Shown piece by piece: positions 51,901 to 60,061 of a stretch of 64,000 bases of DNA. The first letter of the stretch is position 1, and each line of letters begins with the position of its first letter. The notes beneath the pieces are model-generated. The model searched no databases. It was not told the origin of the DNA and saw only the letters and a program-made list of their open reading frames with translations. The translations under genes were made by a program, and so were the position numbers. Source of the DNA: Leptospira stimsonii (GTDB lineage Bacteria > Spirochaetota > Leptospiria > Leptospirales > Leptospiraceae); assembly GCF_003545885.1 (NCBI RefSeq), contig NZ_QHCT01000003.1:310001-374000 (forward strand), given 5' to 3'.

Positions 51901-52737
51901 ATGAACAGATTACAAAAATTAATTTATATAACAGCTTTCTTATTCTCGATTTCAATTTCTGCTGAGGAGAAAGTTAGAACTTGTATTGAAGGCGATTGCC
52001 AAAATGGAAGAGGTAAAACTCAAAGCGAAGAAGGTGTAATTGCGGAAGGAACTTTTAAAAATGGAAAACCGCACGGAGTAATTAAAGCTTATAAACCTGA
52101 AAATCCTGAAAAATACTCTACGATGTATTTTATCAACGGGAAGATTGACACTTCAAAACCTGTTTCAGATTGGTTTGAAGATGGAGATCATTACGAAGGA
52201 TATTTTAATTCTGAAATGAATATGCACGGAAAAGGAAAATTAACCTTTTTAGATGGAGATGTTAAATGTATTTACGAGGGATTTTTTGCCAATGGTAAGA
52301 AGCAAGGAAGTGGAAAATTAGATTGTGAAGATGGAATGCATGAGGTTGGAGAATGGAAAAATGATAGGAGACAATTTAATGTTGAGATCGACTTTGTATG
52401 TCGATCATTGGAGAGAGTGGACAAGTGGGAAGGAGGTTCCGTCTCGGGAAAATTCAAGTTCACAATAATGAGAAACGCTAAAGATCTTGAATCTAATCTT
52501 AAAGAGTGGAATGGAATCAAAATCTCGGATGACTGGAACGGTTACACAATCGCAGAAGCAATTTATAATGGAAAGGAAGTAACAGCACATTTTCTCCTAT
52601 TCATTCCTTCCGAACAGGATAAAGTATTCGATGCGATCGTTTCTAAAAAACGCGACTTGAACATTCAGGGGATGGCCGTTGGAGTTGCAAATGCGGAAAG
52701 GAAATTTCCTGTAATCTTTGTCGAAAAAATTAAATAA
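51901..52737 (+). CDS. Exported MORN-repeat protein (possible moron)
   Basis: Start at 51901 gives a signal peptide MNRLQKLIYITAFLFSISIS with AEE as cleavage region. Residues 40-140 hold MORN-like repeats: AEGTFKNGKPHGVIKAY, YEGYFNSEMNMHGKGK and YEGFFANGKKQGSGK. The rest is unrecognised. Genes like this in a prophage, on the strand opposite the late genes and with their own promoter and terminator, are typical of lysogenic conversion genes, but a role in surface or host interaction is inference. GC content is low and codon use is more AT-rich than in the late genes. Confidence 0.75.
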   Translation: MNRLQKLIYITAFLFSISISAEEKVRTCIEGDCQNGRGKTQSEEGVIAEGTFKNGKPHGVIKAYKPENPEKYSTMYFINGKIDTSKPVSDWFEDGDHYEGYFNSEMNMHGKGKLTFLDGDVKCIYEGFFANGKKQGSGKLDCEDGMHEVGEWKNDRRQFNVEIDFVCRSLERVDKWEGGSVSGKFKFTIMRNAKDLESNLKEWNGIKISDDWNGYTIAEAIYNGKEVTAHFLLFIPSEQDKVFDAIVSKKRDLNIQGMAVGVANAERKFPVIFVEKIK

Positions 52738-52746
52738 TCAGAAAAC

Positions 52747-52790
52747 CGAAGTTGGGAATTAGATTCCCAACTTCGTAAAATTTAATTTTT
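52747..52790 (+). terminator. Terminator after the MORN gene
   Basis: CGAAGTTGGGAAT pairs fully with ATTCCCAACTTCG around a TAG loop, followed by TAAAATTTAATTTTT. Confidence 0.85.
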
Positions 52791-52987
52791 CAATTAGATT
52801 TATTTAGAGGGATTTTTATCCAAAATCCCACCAGGCCTAACTCCTCAGCATGAACGAATCGACCATGCAATGGAGAATAAATCCATCTTGTAAAAATAAT
52901 TTTCCTGCCTTTAATGTTCTCGAACATAAAGAAATCCTTCCCAGAGTGACGCTCTGGGGCGTTAATAAACGCATCCAGGAAATTCAG
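52791..52987. other. Noncoding region with small hairpins
   Basis: No gene is supported. CCCAGAG-TGACG-CTCTGGG (about 52940-52958) and GCGTT-AATA-AACGC directly after it form two adjacent hairpins just before the candidate RNA promoter. Confidence 0.45.
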
Positions 52988-53016
52988 TTGACAAAAATTA
53001 AACTACAGTATATGAA
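52988..53016 (+). promoter_or_regulatory. Candidate sigma-70-type promoter for an RNA
   Basis: Consensus TTGACA, 17-base spacer, TATGAA. No coding frame with a ribosome site starts within the next 300 bases. Confidence 0.45.
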
Positions 53017-53019
53017 TGA

Positions 53020-53320
53020 CTTAAAGTTTATATAAGTAGATTCATTCTGTTTATCAACATTCCGGATGAACCTCACCGGGGGACTTTGCACCGTAAATGC
53101 AGGTCCTTCGGTATAATAACTAAAACCTAGAACATTCCGGTTTTAGATTCCTATCTGAGTATGTTTCGCTCAGAAATTCATCAAGAAATCACTTCTGACT
53201 TCTAAATCAACGTAGGGCTAGACTAATCTATACTTATGTTTCGTCAAGAACGATACGGGGTGGTAGGCAAAAAAATATCGGCTTCTCACCCTGAATTCTC
53301 AAGGGAAAAGTTCATTTTTT
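53020..53320 (+). ncRNA. Candidate structured RNA of about 300 nt
   Basis: Downstream of the TTGACA promoter is a string of hairpins: ACCG/CGGT with inner TTGCA/TGCAG (53075-53112); CTAAAACC with GGTTTTAG (53120-53146, 8 pairs); TCTGAG with CTCAGA (53154-53174); GTTTCGT with ACGATAC (53238-53255, one mismatch); GGGTG with CACCC (53258-53291). It ends with CCCTGA-TCAAGGG and a T-run at 53314-53320, terminator-like. No reading frame is convincing. I match it to no known family. Promoter, structure and terminator together suggest a transcript; none is proven. Confidence 0.4.
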
Positions 53321-53593
53321 TAGAAAATTTTAATTACTTTTTAGCGACGTCGAGAAGCCTCTTTCGCTCTTTCCATAGAAGAACATGCTCTATTTTTATC
53401 GCAACTAAATTTTAATTAATAATTTTAATATTATTAACCGGCAGGAAAAGAAAGTTAATATTGAAAGTTTAGAAATTTATTTGAACAAATAAAAGTTATC
53501 TGACATAACAAAGCAAAAGTTTTGTTTAATGATTCCAAATTTGTCCGGCGTGGAAATATACTATACTTATATATAGTAATTGAGTTGGATAAT
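53321..53593. other. AT-rich noncoding stretch
   Basis: About 270 very AT-rich bases with several -10-like sequences, e.g. TATACTTATATATAG near 53562. No gene seen. Confidence 0.45.
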
Positions 53594-53764
53594 ATGGATC
53601 AAAAATACAAGACCTCTTCCTTAGCATTAGAAATTAAAATAAGATTAAAGAATGAGCTTATCAGGTGTCTTTCACAAGAGGAGGATTTGGAAAAGGTTGT
53701 TGAACTTCTTTCAATGACGACTTTACTTTGGTTTCGAAAAAACTTCTTATTCCCAAAACTCTAA
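53594..53764 (+). CDS. Small protein convergent with the repressor (tentative)
   Basis: ATG at 53594 (MDQKYKTSS) gives 56 residues, helical: LALEIKIRLKNELIRCLSQE and a hydrophobic end TTLLWFRKNFLF. The frame remains open back to 53522, through AT-rich promoter-like DNA, but no better start is found. Its stop overlaps the repressor stop by 3 bp on the opposite strand. An antisense or antirepressor role is possible, not shown. Confidence 0.42.
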   Translation: MDQKYKTSSLALEIKIRLKNELIRCLSQEEDLEKVVELLSMTTLLWFRKNFLFPKL

Positions 53765-54165
53765 TGTTTCATTGCCCGAATTGTCTTTTCTAAGGCGTCG
53801 ATCTGGTCATCTGAAAGTGTTGAATCGCTCAATAAATCTAAGAGTCTTCGTAGTTTTGGATTTTTCTGACTTTTTACTAAAGACTTCCATGCTGTTTTTG
53901 CTTGTTCTTCATTCGAGATTTCCTTTTCAGTAAGCAACATTTTCCCTTCGCCAGAAAGAAGCCAGAGAGAATTTAATTTAAATTCGTGTTCCATTGCCTT
54001 AAGAGCAGAACCGGAAATTCCATGTGCTCCTGTTTTCCAAGAACTTATATTTGAACGCGCTACACTAATGCGTTTAGCAAACTCGTCCTGAGTAAGCCCC
54101 ACCGTTTTAAAAAATTCAGAAAAACGTTTAGAAATATTTTTATTTATTTTGTCGGATTCAGACAT
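53761..54165 (-). CDS. Phage repressor, XRE/Cro-CI type HTH
   Basis: A 134-residue repressor. HTH at about 14-70: FFKTVGLTQDEFAKRISVAR, then SNISSWKTGAHGISGSALKA, as in CI-like proteins. A helical C-terminal part (SLVKSQKNPKLRRLLDLLSD) likely dimerises; there is no LexA-type peptidase domain. It is transcribed away from the early operon and its start codon overlaps an operator-like palindrome, so it probably represses early genes and itself. Role parallels Mu c. Confidence 0.85.
   Translation of the reverse strand: MSESDKINKNISKRFSEFFKTVGLTQDEFAKRISVARSNISSWKTGAHGISGSALKAMEHEFKLNSLWLLSGEGKMLLTEKEISNEEQAKTAWKSLVKSQKNPKLRRLLDLLSDSTLSDDQIDALEKTIRAMKH
54150..54164. promoter_or_regulatory. Repressor operator-like site 1
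   Basis: TGTCGGATTCAGACA, an imperfect copy of site 2 overlapping the repressor start codon; centre-to-centre distance to site 2 is 32 bp, about three helical turns. Confidence 0.6.
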
Positions 54166-54181
54166 TTTTTGCTTGCAATTT

Positions 54182-54196
54182 TGTCGGTATCCGACA
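54182..54196. promoter_or_regulatory. Repressor operator-like site 2
   Basis: TGTCGG-TAT-CCGACA, a perfect inverted repeat between the repressor and the early operon. Confidence 0.75.
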
Positions 54197-54266
54197 TGGT
54201 TCTTTTCAACTGGTTTAAACCTACCGAGAGCATCGGAGATAAGACCAGTGAAATCAAGGAGTTTTC

Positions 54267-54386
54267 ATGGGTTTCGAAGGGCCAATTCAAAATTTAGATA
54301 ATTTCAGAATCAACATTCTAACTCATGTCGTTCACCAATCCGGTTTCAAAAACGTAAGGAGAACCTTCTGTGATCATCAAAAATAA
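54267..54386 (+). CDS. Small first early gene, 39 residues
   Basis: AAGGAGTTTTC precedes ATG at 54267, a strong ribosome site. The product is 39 residues, MGFEGPIQNLDNFRINILTH to ending RTFCDHQK. It overlaps the next gene (start 54370) by 17 bp. Not recognised; could be a leader peptide or an early regulator. Confidence 0.5.
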   Translation: MGFEGPIQNLDNFRINILTHVVHQSGFKNVRRTFCDHQK

Positions 54387-54591
54387 TGAAGAGATCAAAC
54401 GAGCCATTGCAAAGAGAGGATTTCTTAGGTTCAAAGAATGGAGCGACTCCAAAGGACTTAACTATAACTACGCGTTGAAAACTCTCAATGGTCAAGATGC
54501 GTATTCGAGTGTTGTCAAAGCACTCGAAGAAGATAAATTCAAAATCGTTTGGGAAACGCCAACCTCCAAAAAACTCAAGGAGCTGGCATGA
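54370..54591 (+). CDS. Small Ner-like DNA-binding protein (tentative)
   Basis: GTG start, preceded by AAGGAGAACCTTCT. A 73-residue protein: LRFKEWSDSKGLNYNYALKT followed by LNGQDAYSSVVKALEED, which resembles the turn and recognition helix of Ner or BcepMu gp16-type negative regulators that follow the repressor in transposable phages. The identification is moderate. Confidence 0.6.
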   Translation: MIIKNNEEIKRAIAKRGFLRFKEWSDSKGLNYNYALKTLNGQDAYSSVVKALEEDKFKIVWETPTSKKLKELA

Positions 54592-54806
54592 TGGAGCCTA
54601 TCTTCGCAATGAAAAGTCACCGCAGAAGAGTCTCCGAGTCTGTTCAAAGGATTATGGGAAGAACAAAACAAGATCCGGTTCAGATACTTCTCTCACGATG
54701 TGCTATCTATGAATTCTTTATCGATGATGAAGAACTTAAAGACCGATTCGCTCAATGGGTTCAAAAGAAAAAACTTTCAAAAGAAGGAGAAACATTCAAT
54801 GGCTAA
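54588..54806 (+). CDS. Small early protein, function unknown
   Basis: ATG at 54588 overlaps the stop of the upstream gene (ATGA). 72 residues, basic N-terminus KSHRRRVSESVQRIMGRTKQ and a helical end FAQWVQKKKLSK. Not recognised. Confidence 0.6.
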   Translation: MMEPIFAMKSHRRRVSESVQRIMGRTKQDPVQILLSRCAIYEFFIDDEELKDRFAQWVQKKKLSKEGETFNG

Positions 54807-55077
54807 CACTACAAAATACGATCGAGTGAGAAGTCGTTTTATTTGCGATCAAGTGAAATCTTTACGTGAGAAAAATCTGAATGCCCGCACTCTATTTGAT
54901 CGTTGTTGGAATAAAATTCCGGACACTCTGATTCGAAAATTGAATGCAGAAGACCTTCTTCAATACATTCGTCTGCATGTATTACCAGGAGAGATTTCAT
55001 CAATCATCCCTTCTAAAACGAAAGATGGATACAAAACAAAAAATCCCAAAAGTCATTCTTTGGAGAAATTCGCATGA
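54799..55077 (+). CDS. Small early protein, function unknown
   Basis: ATG at 54799 (MANTTKYDR), overlapping the upstream gene by 8 bp, with AAGAAGGAGAAACATTCA as ribosome site. 92 residues, basic and helical: RSRFICDQVKSLREKNLNAR. The last 4 bases overlap the next start. Not recognised. Confidence 0.6.
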   Translation: MANTTKYDRVRSRFICDQVKSLREKNLNARTLFDRCWNKIPDTLIRKLNAEDLLQYIRLHVLPGEISSIIPSKTKDGYKTKNPKSHSLEKFA

Positions 55078-55283
55078 CCAGCTCTTTTCTGAAGCATACA
55101 ACCATCGACTCTCTACCCCTCGGCGGGAGTTCTTCCGCCGAGGATCTTTTTCCCGAAAACACAACTGTCTGTAGTGGATGCGGTGTTCAACCTACAATCA
55201 TTTACCAATTCGATCTTTGTAAGCCATGTTTAAAGAAATGGTTCGAGAAACTCAGACCACTACTGGACTCGGTAAGAAAATGA
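55074..55283 (+). CDS. Small zinc-finger-like protein
   Basis: 69 residues with two Cys pairs, CSGCGVQP and LCKPCLKKW, spaced 12 residues apart as in small zinc ribbons. Coupled to both neighbours by ATGA overlaps. Possibly a DNA-binding or protein-binding early factor. Confidence 0.6.
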   Translation: MTSSFLKHTTIDSLPLGGSSSAEDLFPENTTVCSGCGVQPTIIYQFDLCKPCLKKWFEKLRPLLDSVRK

Positions 55284-55750
55284 CTCTTTTGATTGTAGCG
55301 AAATTTTTCTTAGAGAATCCTCTGGTCGCGTTTCGTCCAACGCAGGTTGCAAGGAACTTAAGACGCCCCGAGAAAACAATCTACAGAACGATTCAAATTC
55401 TCATACAATGGAAGCTCATCGAGGAATACGATGGTATGTATATCTTAAACGTTGATTCGATCGAAGGTAAAAACCCGACTCGTAAGCTGTCTGGAACTGG
55501 ATCAATCGCAATCTTACATTTCCTCTTACCAGGGAAGAGCTTTTATTCCGGTGAGCTGAGGCTACTTACTGGGCTTCGATCTCTTCAACGCGCCAAGGCA
55601 AAGTTAATCTCCTCCAAGTTGATAAATTCCGAAGACGAGACAGATTTATTTGGCGAAAGTTTCCTTTGGCAACTCACACCTAAAATTCAAATCAAGCTCG
55701 CACAAGCTCAAAACCATTTGCGCGGACTTAGGAGGATTTATGGAAAATGA
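55280..55750 (+). CDS. Winged-helix DNA-binding-like protein
   Basis: Start at 55280 (MTLLIVAKF), overlapping the previous stop by 4 bp; an in-frame ATG 54 bases earlier lies inside that gene. 156 residues: FRPTQVARNLRRPEKTIYRT with IQILIQWKLIEEYDGMYIL is a winged helix (HTH then wing). A second similar segment (SFYSGELRLLTGLRSLQRAK) follows. Probably a regulator. Confidence 0.62.
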   Translation: MTLLIVAKFFLENPLVAFRPTQVARNLRRPEKTIYRTIQILIQWKLIEEYDGMYILNVDSIEGKNPTRKLSGTGSIAILHFLLPGKSFYSGELRLLTGLRSLQRAKAKLISSKLINSEDETDLFGESFLWQLTPKIQIKLAQAQNHLRGLRRIYGK

Positions 55751-56114
55751 AAGGTTGGTACAATTAGAAAAAAGTAATCGTACCAGGAAGCCGAGGGGAA
55801 TCCGCCTACCTTCCGAAATCAGAAAAATCGTCAATCCAATCGAAGGAAAAACGACTCTTCAAGGTATTGCGAACGCTTACGATGTGCATCGGTCCCACCT
55901 TTCAGCCACCGCTTATGGAGATCGAAACACCCCTCATTTGATTCAGATTTTAGAAATGGAATTCAATCTTTCGATCGCGGAGATCCGAGCCATCTTTCAA
56001 AAGGCAAGAGAAGCGAGACTCGAATTTAAAAAGAAGCAATCTGAAAATGGAATGCGTGTTTCACAAAGCGAAGAAGCGAAAGCGATTTTAAAAAACATGG
56101 GAATTAAGGAGTGA
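55740..56114 (+). CDS. Small HTH-like early protein
   Basis: GGAGGATTT precedes ATG at 55740. 124 residues, overlapping the previous gene by 11 bp. KTTLQGIANAYDVHRSHLSA followed by LIQILEMEFNLSIAEIRAIF is consistent with an HTH and a helical tail; no named family. Confidence 0.6.
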   Translation: MENERLVQLEKSNRTRKPRGIRLPSEIRKIVNPIEGKTTLQGIANAYDVHRSHLSATAYGDRNTPHLIQILEMEFNLSIAEIRAIFQKAREARLEFKKKQSENGMRVSQSEEAKAILKNMGIKE

Positions 56115-56118
56115 AGGT

Positions 56119-56985
56119 ATGACCGAAAAATCGGCGTTAGATGAATACAGAGACGAGATAGGAGAACCCTCCACAGAGGATACTTCCTTGACAATTCCGA
56201 GCAAGAGTGAGGCGAAAGATTTTTCGCCTGAACAAAGAAAGACTCTTGCCCAATTTTACTTAGTTCAAGCGAAGGTAAGCGTTTTTCAAACCGCAATTGC
56301 CCTAACAGCAATCCGAAATCTGGAACTCCATTTAGAACTCGGATATGAAAAGTTTTCGGACTGTATGGAACAAGAACTTGGAATGTCTGGCAGAGTTGCC
56401 TCAGAATATGTTTCAGCTGTTGAGACTTTCGGAATTGGCGATCGCGTTAAACAGCTTATGGAGGCTTCCCCAAAACGTTTCTTACAAGCCGCTAAGGAAG
56501 TTCGGCAAAAGCAAATGGAAGGAGAAACTTTAACCCTTTCCGACGGCACAGAAATTACGGCGGAAGAATTTTTAGAGGAAAGAATTTCGGCCTTGGAAAG
56601 CTCTTCGAAAAAGAGAATCAAAACTCTCGAAACTGAAAATCAGACCATTAAGGCTGAAGCTGATCTGCTAAGAAAAAAACAAGCTAACTTAGAGAAATCC
56701 ATCTCGAAGAAAGACGAACAAATAGACGTTCTCCGAAAATCGAAAGATCTTGATCCAGAAAAACTTTTAAAAATCAAAAACCAAAGAGAAGCGGAAAAGG
56801 TTATTGATGAATGCAACGCTTCTTTACTGGACGCATTAAATCGAATCGAATCCATTCCGGAAGAGGTTAGGAATGGCGGGCTAGGAATTTATCTCTCGCG
56901 AACGATTGCCACTATGGAGATCGGACTTAAAACTCTGAAAATGAATTGGTCGAGCCATCTCTTCCAAGGTGAGACGAGCGAGTGA
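56119..56985 (+). CDS. Coiled-coil early protein (DUF3102-like)
   Basis: A 288-residue protein. Residues 50-120 (TAIRNLELHLELGYEKFSDC, then GRVASEYVSAVETFG) resemble the N-terminal region of DUF3102/ParB-like phage proteins that sit before transposase genes, with a long coiled coil at 150-225 (KRIKTLETENQTIKAEADLL). Overlaps the transposase start by 4 bp. Perhaps a DNA-binding accessory to transposition. Confidence 0.65.
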   Translation: MTEKSALDEYRDEIGEPSTEDTSLTIPSKSEAKDFSPEQRKTLAQFYLVQAKVSVFQTAIALTAIRNLELHLELGYEKFSDCMEQELGMSGRVASEYVSAVETFGIGDRVKQLMEASPKRFLQAAKEVRQKQMEGETLTLSDGTEITAEEFLEERISALESSSKKRIKTLETENQTIKAEADLLRKKQANLEKSISKKDEQIDVLRKSKDLDPEKLLKIKNQREAEKVIDECNASLLDALNRIESIPEEVRNGGLGIYLSRTIATMEIGLKTLKMNWSSHLFQGETSE

Positions 56986-58691
56986 AGCAGTTAGATCCGG
57001 ATTTATTCTACGACTTCTACTCCGCTTGGAGAGATGCTCCTTCGAAACATGCTAAAGGTGAAATGATGCGTAAGGCATCTTCAACCTTTGGCCTTTCGGA
57101 AGATGCGATTCGAAGAAGATTCGAAAAGTATAAAACTGGACTTGAACTTTCCATTGTTGCCGGGGAAAGAAAATCAAAGCGTAAATCAAATTTGAACCCG
57201 GAACGAATAGATCTTCGAGAAAGCGAAGCAAAGATCATCGCAGAAATCGTTTACTCAAATCTTTCCGGGAAGAATCCCATTCCAATTTCGATGGAACTTG
57301 CTCTTCGTCGGGCGCGTAATAGCGGACAAATAAATCTTCCGTGGACAATATCCACCGCGAATCGATGGCTCAATCGCCTCGGCTTAGGTAGACATGAAAT
57401 GCGAACTGCGGAAGCCTCGAAAATGTGGAGAGAACCATATTCGAATTCTACTCACATGGTCGACGCGTCCGTTGCAAGTCGATACTATCTGAATCCTCGC
57501 GGACGTATTGAGCAACATTGGTTTCTGGATGATAAAGATGAAGAAACTACGATGCTCAAAAATAACCTGATTAAGGTTTGGATCTATGCACTCGTAGACG
57601 TTTATTCCAAAGCATTCTTCTTACGCGCTTACGGTGGAAAGGCTTTGACTCCGGGTGCAAAACATCGCGGTGAAAATACTACCGACTATCTTGACTTCTT
57701 TAAACGAGCATGGCTCCCAAAAGAAGATCGCAGAAACCCATTCGAAGGCATTCCAGAATACATCTACTCAGATAAAGGCTCTGGATTAATTGGTGCTAAA
57801 AGTGCACTTACGCGATTAGGAATGACGGTACGAATGCACAAGCCTGGACGCCCAAAAGCAAAAGGTCCTGTGGAAAGAAGGATCGGGGTTTTTAAGAATA
57901 TCGTCGAACCCGCAATCGATGGAAAGAGATTCAGTGATTTAGAAGAGTTCAACGAGTTTCTTAATCTTTATGTGATCCATGAAAATCAACTACGTGGAAC
58001 GTTTGATCTTTGGCTTTCTGGGACAAAATTAAAACCGGTTCGAAGAGTTACTGAAGAAAACTTTTACGATGCGACTGTTGCATTTGATCACCGAGTCGTA
58101 AACAACTACGGTTGCATAGAATACAGAAACCATTCTTACGGAGTAGCGTTGGACTTGGTAGGGCAGAAAGTAACTCTCTTCAAAGATAGAGAAGGCAATC
58201 TCGTAGCGGAAGACAGATTAGGAAATCTTTATATATGCAATCCAGACGGCGCACGAAGTATTTCTCAGGCAACTGGATTTGAAACTCAATCAGCGGAAAA
58301 CTGGAAAAAAACGGATCGGATGCGATTGCGAGAATCGATTCGTGAAGGTGCGAAGAAGCAACGTAAAATCGCAACGATTGCCGACATATTTCCGGAATCA
58401 GAACTGGAAAACCTTAGATACTTCCCGGTAAATACAGTTCCAATCGAGACTCCTGCTACTATGGCACCGGCGGAATTTCCGGATACTGAATCCGCTTGGA
58501 ATTACATCGAAAGAAGACTGCTTGCCTATCGTTCCGAAATGCCAGAACAGCTTGTAGGCGCAATTCAACAACGTCTTGAATCAAGCATTTCCCTTAGAGG
58601 AAATATCTCAAATGAAGAAGTATACGATCTTTTGAATATACTTAACAACATCGATTTCGAAATCAAAGACAAACAGGAGAACGCGGAATGA
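56982..58691 (+). CDS. MuA-like DDE transposase
   Basis: GTG start. A 569-residue transposase: N-terminal HTH region (about 15-60 and 105-140), DDE catalytic core with Asp161 (HMVD), Asp264 (YSD) and Glu298 (PVE), giving the DDE(34/35) spacing, and a Mu-type C-terminal beta-barrel domain (about 370-460; YGCIEYRNHSYGVALDLVG). It cuts and joins phage ends for integration and replicative transposition. It overlaps the ATPase gene by 4 bp. Mu A is 663 residues; this one lacks part of the N-terminal enhancer-binding region. Confidence 0.92.
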   Translation: MKQLDPDLFYDFYSAWRDAPSKHAKGEMMRKASSTFGLSEDAIRRRFEKYKTGLELSIVAGERKSKRKSNLNPERIDLRESEAKIIAEIVYSNLSGKNPIPISMELALRRARNSGQINLPWTISTANRWLNRLGLGRHEMRTAEASKMWREPYSNSTHMVDASVASRYYLNPRGRIEQHWFLDDKDEETTMLKNNLIKVWIYALVDVYSKAFFLRAYGGKALTPGAKHRGENTTDYLDFFKRAWLPKEDRRNPFEGIPEYIYSDKGSGLIGAKSALTRLGMTVRMHKPGRPKAKGPVERRIGVFKNIVEPAIDGKRFSDLEEFNEFLNLYVIHENQLRGTFDLWLSGTKLKPVRRVTEENFYDATVAFDHRVVNNYGCIEYRNHSYGVALDLVGQKVTLFKDREGNLVAEDRLGNLYICNPDGARSISQATGFETQSAENWKKTDRMRLRESIREGAKKQRKIATIADIFPESELENLRYFPVNTVPIETPATMAPAEFPDTESAWNYIERRLLAYRSEMPEQLVGAIQQRLESSISLRGNISNEEVYDLLNILNNIDFEIKDKQENAE

Positions 58692-59692
58692 GCTTCGTCG
58701 ATACAGAAAACACAAATAAGGTTATTAGAGCAATCAAGCAGACCGTAGACGGTTCACACTGGGAGTGTATCGTAGGTCACGTTGGAGCCGGTAAAACCTT
58801 TCTCTATGAACACATGCTTCACTTTTGGAGAGATTATCCAAATAGATTTCAAGTAATCGAAATGGGAAGATGCTACGAAAGTTTTGATTATAACATCAAT
58901 CAGATTATGAAAGTGATGATTTCGGAACTTTCTCCAGACAGAGAGATCCCCGGAAACGCTCATGCAAAACAACTAATCCTCAGAGAGATTTTAGAAACAG
59001 CTTTCAAAAGAAAGAGAAAAATTGTTTTATTATTCGATGAGTCTCAAGCTCTCTCAGGTAAACTTCTTAGAGATCTAAAAAAGATTCATGAGATTAGCAT
59101 TCCCGGAAAAGAGAATCTTTTCTCGATTGTTATGTTCGGGAAAAACGAAGGTCCTTGGCTCCGTTCTTTGATCAAGACTCAAGAGATTGGATGGAGAATA
59201 CGCAAGACGAATCTGGAACCGCTTAAAGACAACGAGGTTCTTTCATTCGCAGAGCGAGCATTCGAAGTCAAATTCGAGTCCGGACAGAATGGACAAAAGA
59301 GTCGTCAGATTTTTATTCAGAACACATTCCCAACTCCCCTCGGAGTTAAACATCAGATCCAAAAAATTGAGAGAACATTCCCTGGATGGAATCGGATTCT
59401 CACTTATGAGCAAGCAAAGATCATCTTTCCACAATCCTTTGGAGAGATCCTTAAAAAACTTAAGATCACTCAACGTGAAGTTGCAAAAAGAGTTCGAGAA
59501 ATTACGGGTAAAGAATTAAGCAAAGCCGCAATCTCTACATATCTAAGCGGTGACGAAAGTGACATTAAGAAATCAAGACTGAGTCTTGACGGTCAAAAGA
59601 TGACGATCGAAGCGGCTATGGATCTAATAAGAGATCGTTCACCGGGTGATGTTCAGTCTGCGGAAGTCCTCCTAAGAACAGCAAACGAATAA
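58688..59692 (+). CDS. MuB-like AAA ATPase with C-terminal HTH
   Basis: A 334-residue target-selection ATPase. Walker A GHVGAGKT is at 30-37 and Walker B VLLFDES at 113-119; the arginine-finger region GWRIRKTNLEPL follows. Unlike Mu B, whose HTH is N-terminal, the HTH here is C-terminal (about 251-292; LKKLKITQREVAKRVREITG and SKAAISTYLSG). It would polymerise on target DNA and stimulate the transposase. Directly coupled to the transposase gene. Confidence 0.88.
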   Translation: MSFVDTENTNKVIRAIKQTVDGSHWECIVGHVGAGKTFLYEHMLHFWRDYPNRFQVIEMGRCYESFDYNINQIMKVMISELSPDREIPGNAHAKQLILREILETAFKRKRKIVLLFDESQALSGKLLRDLKKIHEISIPGKENLFSIVMFGKNEGPWLRSLIKTQEIGWRIRKTNLEPLKDNEVLSFAERAFEVKFESGQNGQKSRQIFIQNTFPTPLGVKHQIQKIERTFPGWNRILTYEQAKIIFPQSFGEILKKLKITQREVAKRVREITGKELSKAAISTYLSGDESDIKKSRLSLDGQKMTIEAAMDLIRDRSPGDVQSAEVLLRTANE

Positions 59693-59719
59693 CGCAATAT
59701 TTTAATATTGAGAGGTAAC

Positions 59720-60046
59720 ATGAAAATCGCAAACCAGGAAGAACACAATAACGCTCTGCAAAGAGTAGCTGAAGTCAAAAAACAGATCTCTGAATTTAAA
59801 ACGAATTCGGGTGATCTTGAAACTGAGGTTACTCTTTTAGAGGAGGAGAAGAAAGAAACGATCCAGCTTTTAGAAGAGGAGAAGAAAGTAAAGATTCAAG
59901 CGATCGATGACAAAATCAAAACCGTGAAAGATCGATTGAAAACCGCAAAGGAAGAACAAAAGAAAAACCTCAAGTCACTCGAAGGTGAATTGAAGGATCT
60001 TCAATCTGCCTTGGGTGAATTCGTCGTGGATCAAGTCGCGGTATAA
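59720..60046 (+). CDS. Coiled-coil protein, function unknown
   Basis: GAGGTAAC precedes ATG at 59720. 108 residues, nearly all coiled coil: LEEEKKETIQLLEEEKKVKI and LKTAKEEQKKNLKSLEGELK. Sits between the ATPase and Gam-like genes. Could be a DNA-binding or structural accessory; no family known. Confidence 0.7.
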   Translation: MKIANQEEHNNALQRVAEVKKQISEFKTNSGDLETEVTLLEEEKKETIQLLEEEKKVKIQAIDDKIKTVKDRLKTAKEEQKKNLKSLEGELKDLQSALGEFVVDQVAV

Positions 60047-60061
60047 AGGAAGGAGAAACGC

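Noticed and set aside
52850..53035. 61-codon plus frame in the phage centre
   Set aside because: It spans hairpins and the TTGACA promoter and has no ribosome site.
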